Assembly (NCBI GenBank): GCA_900752785.1
Contig: CAADWP010000135.1
Coordinates: 1-39,772, forward strand
Length of the DNA stretch: 39,772 bases
Direction: 5' to 3'
Origin: an uncultured Ruminococcus sp.
Lineage (GTDB): Bacteria; Bacillota; Clostridia; Oscillospirales; Ruminococcaceae
The position numbers and the translations under genes are program-made. The notes beneath the pieces were generated by a model. That model did no database searches. It was not told the DNA's origin and worked only from the letters and a program-made list of their open reading frames with translations. Positions within the stretch are counted from its first letter, which is position 1; each line of letters starts with the position of its first letter. Positions 18,301 to 25,258 of this stretch are shown here, piece by piece.

Positions 18301-19137
18301 GATGAAGAAGCAAAAATTCAACATCTTGCGGATCTTCCTATTCTTGTTGCTGACGACGATGAGATTTCCTGTATTTATACCTGTGAAATGCTGGCAGAAA
18401 TCGGCATGAAAGGCGAGTGGGTGCTTTCGGGCGCTGAAGCTATTGAAAAAATTATTGAACATCGCCGCTGTGCAGACGATTACTTTGCCGTTATTCTTGA
18501 CTGGAAAATGCCCGAAATGAACGGAATCGAGACAGCACGAGAAATACGCAGACGGGTCGGCGACGACGTTCCTATAATTATAATTTCAGCCTACGATTGG
18601 ACGGATATTGAATTTGAAGCAAAGGCGGCGGGTGCAAGCGCGTTTATTTCAAAGCCGCTGTTCAAATCAAGAATCGTTCAGCTTTTCAACGAACTTACAA
18701 AAGAAGATGAAGAAGTCGCCGAAGTTCCCGAGCTTAACAAATATGCCAAAAAGCAATTTGCAGGAAAAAGAGCGCTGCTGGTTGAAGATAACGAGCTTAA
18801 TTCCGAGATAGCAACGGAGATCCTTAATATGGCAGGGTTTGAGGTTGAATCAGTTACGAACGGCAAGGAAGCTGTCGATAATATGAGCAGAGTTGAAAAC
18901 GGCTATTATGACATTATCTTTATGGATATACAGATGCCTTTAATGAACGGCTATGAAGCTGCCCGTGCAATACGTAATCTTCCGGGGGATTATGTAAAGT
19001 CCGTACCGATACTTGCTATGACTGCCAACGCTTTTGCAGAGGATGTAGCAGAAGCTAAAAATGCAGGAATGAACGAACATATTGCAAAGCCTATAGATTT
19101 CGATCAGCTTATGAAGGCGCTTTCCAAATGGCTGTAA
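15313..19137 (+). CDS. Cytosolic hybrid histidine kinase: GAF, PAS-like domains, HisKA, HATPase, two REC
   Basis: Predicted 1274-residue two-component sensor. In order: GAF domain (about 25-185), PAS-like domain (about 205-335), PAS with PAC (about 350-480), two further PAS-like regions (about 490-610 and 620-750), HisKA with H771 in MSHDIRTPMNAI, HATPase with NLMSNAIKY, DNGIGM and GTGLGM (about 880-990), receiver 1 with D1063 (ILDWKMPEMNG), and receiver 2 with D1205 (FMDIQMPLMNG). No membrane segment or signal peptide, so it senses a cytoplasmic ligand or redox state. The start has GGAGGG upstream. It has no output domain and no response regulator next to it, so its partner is elsewhere. It is driven by the repeat-borne promoter at 15215-15243. 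Confidence 0.95.
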   Translation: MTDIKNNFQHNVDMLQKKIEASNLIHEQIAYLNSQRDLKSGIDHVIERIGTYMTAERAYIFEDIGDCYRNTAEWCAEGISPEIDSLQNVPKSEMNTWTSAFENDICVVIPNIEDIKESDPYVYDTLARQNIRSVVEAPIKIGERIVGFIGVDNAPDESTKLISESLSILGTFIGTAIRNREETEKLRKSHESLEKERKSYRDALAKGSEFNFFFDIDEGLLHEEFVTAHGVNLIRLLNFSVPARFDDLMAEYVKVCGVEFVNSEMAEFFTCAGVRKAFDSGITNAVVEYYTPGTDIYIRVNCLMSLDDATGHVHASVVASDISEMRRTQKAQTEALRIANEKLNLANAEMNMRIDAILDGISGGLKILDAENNYSYVYISEGAAKLHGYTVPEFMKNFGRSILSNIHPNDIETVSAEAKRQIKENDFFTVKYRILCKDGSVKWVVDRGKLSVDNSDGRKLWYILIQDVTEQELMDKKLEEERRLYRNALTLGSDTFFDIDLTDSRISEEVLLKNGSNFFSNLGLTFPTTYDTLAQRWLSPNRITSDSDDIELIRSREKLMDCCRKGTSIINFEYYVPNESKYRRVLVIVYKFSGHIYASFVIYDTTLSRREEKQKHSLIESLGMIYSGLYLLSFRHKSYTAFKQSDDIASRLDKSGHLNDFNQIYTEEFVLPEDRKNVTRFLSIENIKEVLSDSDYMSIEFRRINMGWCRITIVASERNEQGEIESVIFASNVIDSTKKAELIQQEALKAAYESANIANSAKTNFLANMSHDIRTPMNAIIGLTAIAGTHMNDRERVADCLSKISVSSKHLLGIINEVLDMSKIESGKMELHEESFSLSDLIDNLLTMSKPEVLAKNHKLSVSVRSIEHENVIGDSQRIQQVFMNLMSNAIKYTPEGGKISLFISEKSTNKPQIGCYEFVFEDNGIGMSEEFLTHVFEPFARARNDARVEKIQGTGLGMPITHNIVQMMNGDIKIQSKLNEGTRVTVTFFLKLKTKDEEAKIQHLADLPILVADDDEISCIYTCEMLAEIGMKGEWVLSGAEAIEKIIEHRRCADDYFAVILDWKMPEMNGIETAREIRRRVGDDVPIIIISAYDWTDIEFEAKAAGASAFISKPLFKSRIVQLFNELTKEDEEVAEVPELNKYAKKQFAGKRALLVEDNELNSEIATEILNMAGFEVESVTNGKEAVDNMSRVENGYYDIIFMDIQMPLMNGYEAARAIRNLPGDYVKSVPILAMTANAFAEDVAEAKNAGMNEHIAKPIDFDQLMKALSKWL

Positions 19138-19168
19138 AAATATAAAGGAGTATTTCTTACTATTGTAA

Positions 19169-19329
19169 GAACCTGTCTTCACAAGATTAGTGCACGTATT
19201 TTCGAGCATAATTTTGTTGATTACAAGGCAAAAATCCGCAGGAATGCTGACGCATTTCAAGGGTTTTTAACACAGTAAGCGGCAAAATTTGCTGAAAACA
19301 CATGCGTTATATATTGTGAAGACAGGTTC
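19169..19329 (+). mobile_element. MITE-like element, copy 1 (161 bp)
   Basis: Perfect 16-bp terminal inverted repeats: GAACCTGTCTTCACAA at 19169-19184 and its complement at 19314-19329. It is flanked by TAA (19166-19168 and 19330-19332), read as a 3-bp target duplication. It has no coding capacity. The interior aligns with copies at 20636 and 39452. It sits between the kinase and the CPBP-like gene. Confidence 0.85.
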
Positions 19330-19352
19330 TAAATTTTGGGGGCAAGAAAAAA

Positions 19353-20042
19353 ATGAATGAATCACTAAACAATGTAAAAAAAGACATAACAATTATATTG
19401 AGCATCAGTCTTCTATCAGCAATATTGTATATTGCTTTTGGTGAAATGCTTATGAATTATGGTCACGATTCATCGCACTTTTTATTATTAAGATTTTTAC
19501 CGGTCTTTTTTATACAATTTGGGATGTCCTGCTTAGGCGTACTTATTGTCTTAATAAAAAATAAGGAAAAACTCGCAAAGTATGGTTTAATTCGAAAAAA
19601 TTCCTTAAAGTCCATTATAGGCTGTATGCTTGCCTCAGTTCCGACAGTTATTTTTCTCATTATTACAAACGATATTCATAGCTTTCTGCCATTTCAAGGA
19701 ATGTTTTTAACAAGAGATATATTAAATTCCGCTATACCTTTTAATATAATAGGTTATCTTGTCATAGCTTTAACATGGGGATTAGGGGAAGGCTTATTTT
19801 ACGTAGTCTTGTCGGATAAAATCAACTTGATCTATAAGCCTGATAAGATTTGGAATTTTGGAGCTTTTATTTGTGCAATTATATCAATCACTATTCACGG
19901 AATGATCGGGTTTAATATAATAACCCTATTAGAAGCGCTTACGACCTTTATACTTATGTACTGCTCTTTGATTATTAGGCAAAGGACCGGCAACGCTTGG
20001 GGAAATATACTGATATTCTTTTTAATTTGGAATGCTTTATAA
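19353..20042 (+). CDS. CPBP/Abi-like multi-spanning membrane protein with degenerate motifs
   Basis: Predicted 229-residue membrane protein with six or seven hydrophobic helices. The stretch WGLGEGLFYVVLSDK followed by IISITIHGMIGFN resembles motifs 1 and 2 of the CPBP intramembrane protease family, but the usual E-E-x-x-x-R is reduced to a single glutamate and lacks the arginine, so catalysis is doubtful. The ATG follows a G-rich GGGGGC. It is the first gene after MITE copy 1, and GNAT follows 99 bases later. Members elsewhere act in bacteriocin self-immunity or prenyl-protein processing; nothing here shows which, if either, applies. Confidence 0.55.
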   Translation: MNESLNNVKKDITIILSISLLSAILYIAFGEMLMNYGHDSSHFLLLRFLPVFFIQFGMSCLGVLIVLIKNKEKLAKYGLIRKNSLKSIIGCMLASVPTVIFLIITNDIHSFLPFQGMFLTRDILNSAIPFNIIGYLVIALTWGLGEGLFYVVLSDKINLIYKPDKIWNFGAFICAIISITIHGMIGFNIITLLEALTTFILMYCSLIIRQRTGNAWGNILIFFLIWNAL

Positions 20043-20141
20043 ATCAAAACCTGTCTTAATAATATTTCTGAAAGCAAGACAGAAACAATACGAAAAGCTT
20101 GTCGTATACAATAAATTCTTCAAATTTATGGGGGGGTTAAA

Positions 20142-20651
20142 ATGAACTTTGAACTTATTCCGATTACAGAAATTGATATTAAACAGTATAAAGCAATGGC
20201 GCAGGAAGCTTTTCAAAAGGGATTTGAAGACAAATTCGGTAAAACAGATGCAATAATTCTTCCTGAAAGGGACATCGAACAGTCTTTGACCACAAAAGGT
20301 TCTGCTGCATATAAAGCAATTGTTGATGGTGAAATGGCAGGCGGCGCTGTTGTGGTGATTGACGAAGAAAACCAACACAATCATCTTGATCTGCTGTTTG
20401 TTAAATACGGAATACAGAGTAAAGGCATTGGTAAAGCTATCTGTAATGAAATAGAAAAGCGTTACCCTGAAACTAAAACCTGGGAAACCTGCACACCATA
20501 TTTTGACAAAAGAAATATTCACTTTTATGTAAATGTCTGCGGATTTCATATCGTCGAGTTTTTTAATGAAAAACATCCTATGTACAAGGATTGTTCTGCT
20601 GCTGCAAATCATAATGCAGCAGCACAATTTTTTAAGAACCTGTGTTCATAG
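20142..20651 (+). CDS. GNAT-family N-acetyltransferase
   Basis: Predicted 169-residue acetyl-CoA-dependent acetyltransferase. The acetyl-CoA binding region is LDLLFVKYGIQSKGIGKAI (about residues 84-102), a version of the Q/R-x-x-G-x-G/A motif, followed by a strand and helix ending in PYFDKRNIHFYVNVCGFH, the usual C-terminal GNAT block. Start preceded by GGGGGGG. The last five codons and the TAG stop lie in the end of MITE copy 2; without the insertion the frame would continue three codons (AAA, ATA, TCA) to a TGA. Substrate unknown. Confidence 0.85.
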   Translation: MNFELIPITEIDIKQYKAMAQEAFQKGFEDKFGKTDAIILPERDIEQSLTTKGSAAYKAIVDGEMAGGAVVVIDEENQHNHLDLLFVKYGIQSKGIGKAICNEIEKRYPETKTWETCTPYFDKRNIHFYVNVCGFHIVEFFNEKHPMYKDCSAAANHNAAAQFFKNLCS

Positions 20652-20796
20652 GGAAGATGTGCGGATTTTTGAACATAATTTTGTCAAGGACAAGGAGAAA
20701 AAGTGAAAGCATAATATCGTATGGTGAACTTTTTCAACGCAGTCATTGGCAAAATTTGTTGAAAAGACGTGCGGCTTATCCTATGAACACTGGTTC
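20636..20796 (+). mobile_element. MITE-like element, copy 2 (161 bp)
   Basis: Same length as copy 1. Terminal inverted repeats of 17 bp with one mismatch (GAACCTGTGTTCATAGG at 20636-20652; complement at 20780-20796), flanked by TAA at 20633-20635 and 20797-20799. It sits exactly between two convergent genes and provides parts of both stop codons. Confidence 0.85.
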
Positions 20797-22841
20797 TAAA
20801 ATATCATGAAAAAAACATTTATAAACATACATAGCAGTATTCCCACAGCAGTAGGAAGTACGAACCCTAAGGCGGTCCATTTCAGACTGCCTGTTTCTTT
20901 TTTTATAGTAAGGCAGGTCGTAGCGCACGGAAAATGAAAAAGAGTGAAGATCATCATACATATTGCTGTTTTAATCGTCCAACCGTTATCTGTAAGCAGA
21001 TCACGAAGCTGTAAAAGATCACCCGCTTCAGTAAGACTGCCTCGGGAAAGATATGTCATGAGAATTATAGGGATAACTATTTCATTTGCAGGAAATCCGA
21101 GTATAAAGGCAAGAAGAATCGCTCCGTCAAGTCCGATAATCATCCCGGCAGGATTAAGAAAATTTGATATAATTTCAAGGAGAGATTCACTTTCGGACGG
21201 AAGATTTGCCAAAAGCCAAATTATAAGTCCGCATGGAGCAGCAGCGGTGCAGGCTCTGCCCAGAACAAACACAGTCCTGTCAAAAAGCGAACGCACAAGC
21301 ACTCGTCCGAACTGAGGCTTGCGATAAGGCGGAAGCTCCAATGTAAACGAAGACGCCTCGCCTTTTAAAACCGTAACCGAAAGCAGCTTTGATACAAGCA
21401 GTGTTACAATTACTCCCAAAATGATAACACCCAGCAGTATCAGCGCGGAAATCACCGAAGAAGCCCACTTTTTCCCAACTGCAAAAAACATTGTTATAAT
21501 TGCGATAATAGTAGGAAACCGTCCGTTGCAGGGGACAAAATTATTGGTAAGTATAGCAATTAAGCGTTCACGCGGAGAATCTATAATTCGGCATCCCGTA
21601 ACTCCGCAGGCATTGCATCCAAAGCCCATAGCCATTGTTATCGCCTGCTTTCCGCAGGAATTAGCGCAGCGAAAGCAATGGTCGAGGTTAAAAGCAATTC
21701 TCGGCAGATACCCTAAATCCTCCAGCAGCGTGAACATCGGAAAAAAAATTGCCATAGGCGGAAGCATTACCGAAACTACCCATGCCACAGTACGATAAAT
21801 GCCCTGTATCAACGCTCCTTCAAGCCATTTCGGTGCTCCTGCCCAAAATAGACCTTTTGAAAGTTCATTTCCAAGGGCAAACAATCCTTTTGAAAGCAAT
21901 TCCGAGGGATAATTTGCTCCCACTATCGTTATCCAAAGTATTAATCCGAAAAGCAAAGCCATAGCAGGTATTCCGAAACGGCGGCTCAGGAAAATACGGT
22001 CAAGCCGTCTGTCTCTTGCACTTGGAGCACTTTTTCCGTTACCAACAGTCTTTTGGGCAATTTCAGCAGCAAGCTTCAATCGCGCTGATATAACGGCATC
22101 AATTATATTCTCCTCATTAAAGCCCGCCTCAGAAAGTCCTGTTTTTATCTTCTTTACCTCATCCTCAGGAAGCTCAAGCCCCTCCGCTTTCTCAATAAAT
22201 GTTTTATCACCCTCAAGTATTCTAAGGGCAGCAGTCCTCAATGGAATCTTTTCCGATGAGCCTTCAATAAGCGTCTCAACAGCGCAAACAGCCCTTTCAA
22301 GCTCATAAGGAAGCTCCATGGCGGCTGCCGCTTCGGGATATTCGTCGTTTACCACTCTGCATAAACAGTCTTTAAGAGCGTCTAGTCCCTTTCCGCTTCG
22401 TGCAATTACTCCAACCGCAGGAACACCAAGAAGCCGTCCAAGCTCCTCAATATTTATGTAAATTCCTTTCGCCTTGGCTTCATCAAGAAGATTAACACAA
22501 ATTATAGTTTTGGGGATAGCTTCTATTGTTTGAAGCGCCAAATTTAAGTTGCGTTCGAGGCAAGTAGCGTCACAAACAACTATAGCTGCCTCAGCTCCTC
22601 CAAAGCAAATAAAATCACGTGCAGCCTCCTCCTCAGCCGAGCCTGCGCGGAGCGAGTATGTTCCCGGAATATCGGCAAGAGTAAAGCTCATTCCCTCATG
22701 ATCGAATCTTCCTTCCGCACTTGCAACAGTCTTGCCTGCCCAATTGCCCGTGTGCTGTTTCATTCCTGTAAGGGAATTAAAAACCGTTGATTTTCCCACA
22801 TTAGGATTGCCTGCAAGGGCAATGAGATGATTATTCTCCAT
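20796..22841 (-). CDS. feoB: Ferrous iron transport protein B (FeoB)
   Basis: Predicted 681-residue GTP-gated Fe(II) transporter. The N-terminal G domain has GNPNVGKST (residues 11-19), the HTGNWAGKTV switch region, DIPG (G3) and NLLDE (G4), then a guanine-nucleotide dissociation inhibitor-like helical part. From about residue 290 there are two Gate-type membrane blocks, including GFGCNACGV and FPANEIVIP, ending in a hydrophobic C-terminus. It is at the short end for the family (about 660-780). ATG at 22841 with AGGAGG upstream; the extension to 22868 is less likely. No feoA is adjacent. The Rrf2 gene lies directly upstream in the same direction. The TAG stop uses the last base of MITE copy 2 and its target duplication. 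Confidence 0.95.
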   Translation of the reverse strand: MENNHLIALAGNPNVGKSTVFNSLTGMKQHTGNWAGKTVASAEGRFDHEGMSFTLADIPGTYSLRAGSAEEEAARDFICFGGAEAAIVVCDATCLERNLNLALQTIEAIPKTIICVNLLDEAKAKGIYINIEELGRLLGVPAVGVIARSGKGLDALKDCLCRVVNDEYPEAAAAMELPYELERAVCAVETLIEGSSEKIPLRTAALRILEGDKTFIEKAEGLELPEDEVKKIKTGLSEAGFNEENIIDAVISARLKLAAEIAQKTVGNGKSAPSARDRRLDRIFLSRRFGIPAMALLFGLILWITIVGANYPSELLSKGLFALGNELSKGLFWAGAPKWLEGALIQGIYRTVAWVVSVMLPPMAIFFPMFTLLEDLGYLPRIAFNLDHCFRCANSCGKQAITMAMGFGCNACGVTGCRIIDSPRERLIAILTNNFVPCNGRFPTIIAIITMFFAVGKKWASSVISALILLGVIILGVIVTLLVSKLLSVTVLKGEASSFTLELPPYRKPQFGRVLVRSLFDRTVFVLGRACTAAAPCGLIIWLLANLPSESESLLEIISNFLNPAGMIIGLDGAILLAFILGFPANEIVIPIILMTYLSRGSLTEAGDLLQLRDLLTDNGWTIKTAICMMIFTLFHFPCATTCLTIKKETGSLKWTALGFVLPTAVGILLCMFINVFFMIF

Positions 22842-22921
22842 CTTTTTCCTCCTATTGCTGTTTTTCATGAAAATATACGCAAAAATTTTTAAAATTATTA
22901 CAGAATTTTCTGTAAATATGA

Positions 22922-22962
22922 AAATGAGGTTTTAAACAGAAAAATGTTTAAAACCTCATTTC
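22922..22962 (-). terminator. Long perfect hairpin between rrf2 and feoB
   Basis: A 17-bp stem (AAATGAGGTTTTAAACA with its complement) and a short loop. T-tracts after it are short in both directions, so it may be a weak terminator, an attenuator or an mRNA stabiliser upstream of feoB. Confidence 0.5.
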
Positions 22963-23036
22963 TTCAAATTTTCACATCCGAAAATAATCCGTTCTTTAAT
23001 AGAAAGTTACGCACTCGCTTGCAGGATATGTATTAG

Positions 23037-23468
23037 TTATATACTGTAATCATCGCCGTTTCCGTCACGATCGGCAATATCCTGCACAGTGATACTGTCA
23101 AGATAGTCCGTTATCTGCTGATAAAGTCCCTCCCAGACGTAAAGCGTGGAGCATTGCGCTTTTCGCGGGCAATCATTGACCTCGTATTCAAGGCAGGCAA
23201 TAGGAGCAAGATTTCCCTCAGTGGCACGGAGAATATCCCCGACTGTTATCTCGTCTGCTTTTTTTGTCAGCAAATATCCCCCTTTATTTCCGCGGGTAGT
23301 TCGGAGAAGACCGGCTCTGTTCAGCATGGGTACAATTTGCTCAAGATATTTTTTTGATATATCCTCGCTTTCAGCTATCTCCTTCAGCGAAACATACTCG
23401 TCTAATTGATGTTTTGCCAGATATACCGCCATTCGCAGTGCATATCTGCCCTTTGTTGAAATTTTCAT
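23037..23468 (-). CDS. Rrf2-family transcriptional regulator with three cysteines
   Basis: Predicted 143-residue winged-helix regulator. The DNA-binding half is KISTKGRYALRMAVYLA ... SLKEIAESEDISKKYLEQI, with the wing RGNKGGYLL. The C-terminal half has C92, C100 and C106 (spacing 8 and 6), similar to the three cysteines that hold a [2Fe-2S] cluster in IscR, so it may sense iron or Fe-S status; CymR-type family members lack them. The ATG at 23468 is preferred over an in-frame GTG at 23477 because of the spacing to GGGAG. It lies between metY and feoB on the same strand and has its own promoter, so both neighbours are plausible targets (inference). Confidence 0.88.
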   Translation of the reverse strand: MKISTKGRYALRMAVYLAKHQLDEYVSLKEIAESEDISKKYLEQIVPMLNRAGLLRTTRGNKGGYLLTKKADEITVGDILRATEGNLAPIACLEYEVNDCPRKAQCSTLYVWEGLYQQITDYLDSITVQDIADRDGNGDDYSI

Positions 23469-23501
23469 ACTGCTCACTCCCTGATAATAATACTATGCCT
23501 A

Positions 23502-23530
23502 ATTATATCATAGATTTAGTATGAATTCAA
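23502..23530 (-). promoter_or_regulatory. Promoter of the Rrf2 gene
   Basis: Minus strand: TTGAAT (23530-23525), 17-bp spacer, TATAAT (23507-23502). It lies just downstream of the metY stop. ATACTA and TAGTAT halves flank the -10 as an imperfect dyad, a possible autoregulatory site. Confidence 0.7.
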
Positions 23531-23544
23531 GTGTTTTAGGAAAA

Positions 23545-24831
23545 TTATTTCACAGCCGCAAAGCCATTTTTGAGGTCGTCTATAATATCATCAATATGCT
23601 CTGTACCGATAGAAAGACGAACAGTATTTGTTCTGATACCTGCGGAAAGCAGCTCTTTTTCAGTCATCTGAGAATGTGTGGTGGATGCAGGATGGATCAC
23701 CAGCGACTTCACATCGGCAACATTAGCAAGCAGTGAGAACAGCTCCAGACTCTCTGTGAACTTCTTTGCAGTTTCAGCATCGCCCTTAATGTCGAAAGTA
23801 AAAATCGAAGCCGCACCGTTGGGGAAGTATTTGTCATAAAGTTCCTTTTCTCTGCCCTGTGCAATGGACGGGTGATTGACACGCTCGACCTGCGGATGAT
23901 TTTTCAGAAAATCAACGACTTTCAAGGCATTCTCCACATGACGTTCCAGACGAAGCGACAGCGTTTCCAATCCCTGTAAAAGAAGGAATGAATTGAATGG
24001 CGAAATAGCCGCACCCTGATCTCTCATGAGGGTTGTGCGGAGCTTCATAATGTAAGCGATATTGCCGCAAGCCTCGGTGAATACAACGCCGTGATAGGAC
24101 GGATTCGGCTTGGAAAGTCCGGAAAATTTGTCATTCTGCGCCCAATCGAATTTACCGCTGTCAACAACCACACCGCCCATTACCGTGCCGTGACCGCCTA
24201 TGAATTTAGTAGCGGAATGTACCACAATGTCAGCTCCATGTTCGATCGGTCTGAGCAGATAAGGAGTTGCAAAAGTATTGTCCACAATAAGCGGAATGCC
24301 ATGTTTATGGGCAATTTCAGAAATCGCTTCAAGGTCTATGACATCGGAATTTGGGTTGCCTAAAGTCTCAGCATAGAGGAGCTTGGTGTTTGGCTGAATA
24401 GCTTTCTCAAAGTTTTCGGGAGCTGACGGGTCAACAAAAGCAGTCGTAAGCCCCTGTTCTTTCAGAGTATTGGCAAAAAGGTTATATGTACCACCGTAAA
24501 GATTCACGGAACTGACGATGTGGTCGCCTGCCGTTGCGATATTCTGCACTGCGTATGAGATCGCTGCCGAACCCGAAGCTGTCGCAAGCGCTGCCGCACC
24601 GCCCTCCAAAGCCGCAATTCTCTGCTCAAAAACATCGGAGGTCGGGTTCATCAGACGTGTGTAGATGTTGCCGCCCTCGGTCAGTCCGAAACGTCCTGCC
24701 GCCTGTGCGGAATCCTTGAAAACGTAGGAGGTTGTTGCGTAGATCGGCACAGCTCGTGCATCTGTTGCCGGATCGGGAGATTCCTGTCCGACGTGAAGCT
24801 GTAAAGTCTCAAATTTATAATTCTTGCTCAT
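23545..24831 (-). CDS. metY: O-acetylhomoserine sulfhydrylase (aminocarboxypropyltransferase)
   Basis: Predicted 428-residue PLP enzyme of the Cys/Met metabolism family that makes homocysteine from O-acetylhomoserine and sulfide. Features: the conserved N-terminus KFETLQLHVGQ, YTRLMNPT, SGSAAISYAV, DNTFATPYL, and the PLP lysine K209 in HSATKFIGGHGT. The length (about 425-430) fits the MetY branch rather than MetB or MetC (about 380-390). Strong promoter and AGAGG ribosome binding site upstream. The Rrf2 gene follows on the same strand, suggesting sulfur or Fe-S control. Some relatives use O-acetylserine. Confidence 0.93.
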   Translation of the reverse strand: MSKNYKFETLQLHVGQESPDPATDARAVPIYATTSYVFKDSAQAAGRFGLTEGGNIYTRLMNPTSDVFEQRIAALEGGAAALATASGSAAISYAVQNIATAGDHIVSSVNLYGGTYNLFANTLKEQGLTTAFVDPSAPENFEKAIQPNTKLLYAETLGNPNSDVIDLEAISEIAHKHGIPLIVDNTFATPYLLRPIEHGADIVVHSATKFIGGHGTVMGGVVVDSGKFDWAQNDKFSGLSKPNPSYHGVVFTEACGNIAYIMKLRTTLMRDQGAAISPFNSFLLLQGLETLSLRLERHVENALKVVDFLKNHPQVERVNHPSIAQGREKELYDKYFPNGAASIFTFDIKGDAETAKKFTESLELFSLLANVADVKSLVIHPASTTHSQMTEKELLSAGIRTNTVRLSIGTEHIDDIIDDLKNGFAAVK

Positions 24832-24882
24832 AATGATTACCTCTAATCTTATTTATTCCACCTGTTTGATAGGCTATATTGT

Positions 24883-24911
24883 ATTATAGTACACTTTTCC
24901 TATCTTGTCAA
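24883..24911 (-). promoter_or_regulatory. Promoter of metY
   Basis: Minus strand: perfect TTGACA (24911-24906), 17-bp spacer, perfect TATAAT (24888-24883). The -35 overlaps a small dyad, CCTAT and ATAGG separated by 7 bases (about 24899-24915), a possible repressor site. Confidence 0.85.
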
Positions 24912-25002
24912 TAGGCTTTACAAAATTTCTTGAAAAATATAGACGTACAGAATCTCACCGTCTGAGATGAGCAGGTTCAGCTAAATGCAGTCTGCAATAC
25001 TT

Positions 25003-25033
25003 TTAGTGCCCTGATAGTGCCCTCAAAGTGTCC
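25003..25033 (+). repeat. Tandem AGTGCCC motifs, left copy
   Basis: Three direct copies of AGTGYCC spaced 11 bp apart. The first 21 bases (25003-25023) are identical to 27128-27148 on the other side of the DUF3987 gene. The one-turn spacing resembles integrase arm-type sites or a repressor array. Confidence 0.65.
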
Positions 25034-25258
25034 TGTAAATCCGTACGGGTTACAATCAAAGAGTAACTAAAAGCCTGCGTTTGCATATCCCTTTTTACCC
25101 TTTTTACACTTAAATCCAAAGGGTGCAGAATTGAAAAAACTCTTGATACAAGACAAATATATTAACTATTATTTAAAATACTTTACTATGGAGCTTGTGA
25201 AAAAAAGGTAAAATCATTTTGTCTGCTTATGGAAAAAAGGGAAATAAGGGTAAAAAGG

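Noticed and set aside
20037..20627. 196-codon minus-strand frame across the GNAT gene
   Set aside because: Cys- and Phe-rich shadow of a well-supported GNAT gene; its start lies near the MITE and it has no recognisable domain.
24912..25002. Duplicated tRNA-Thr 3' end marking the far boundary of the relic element
   Set aside because: I looked for a copy of the T-arm and acceptor sequence here and found only scattered short matches.
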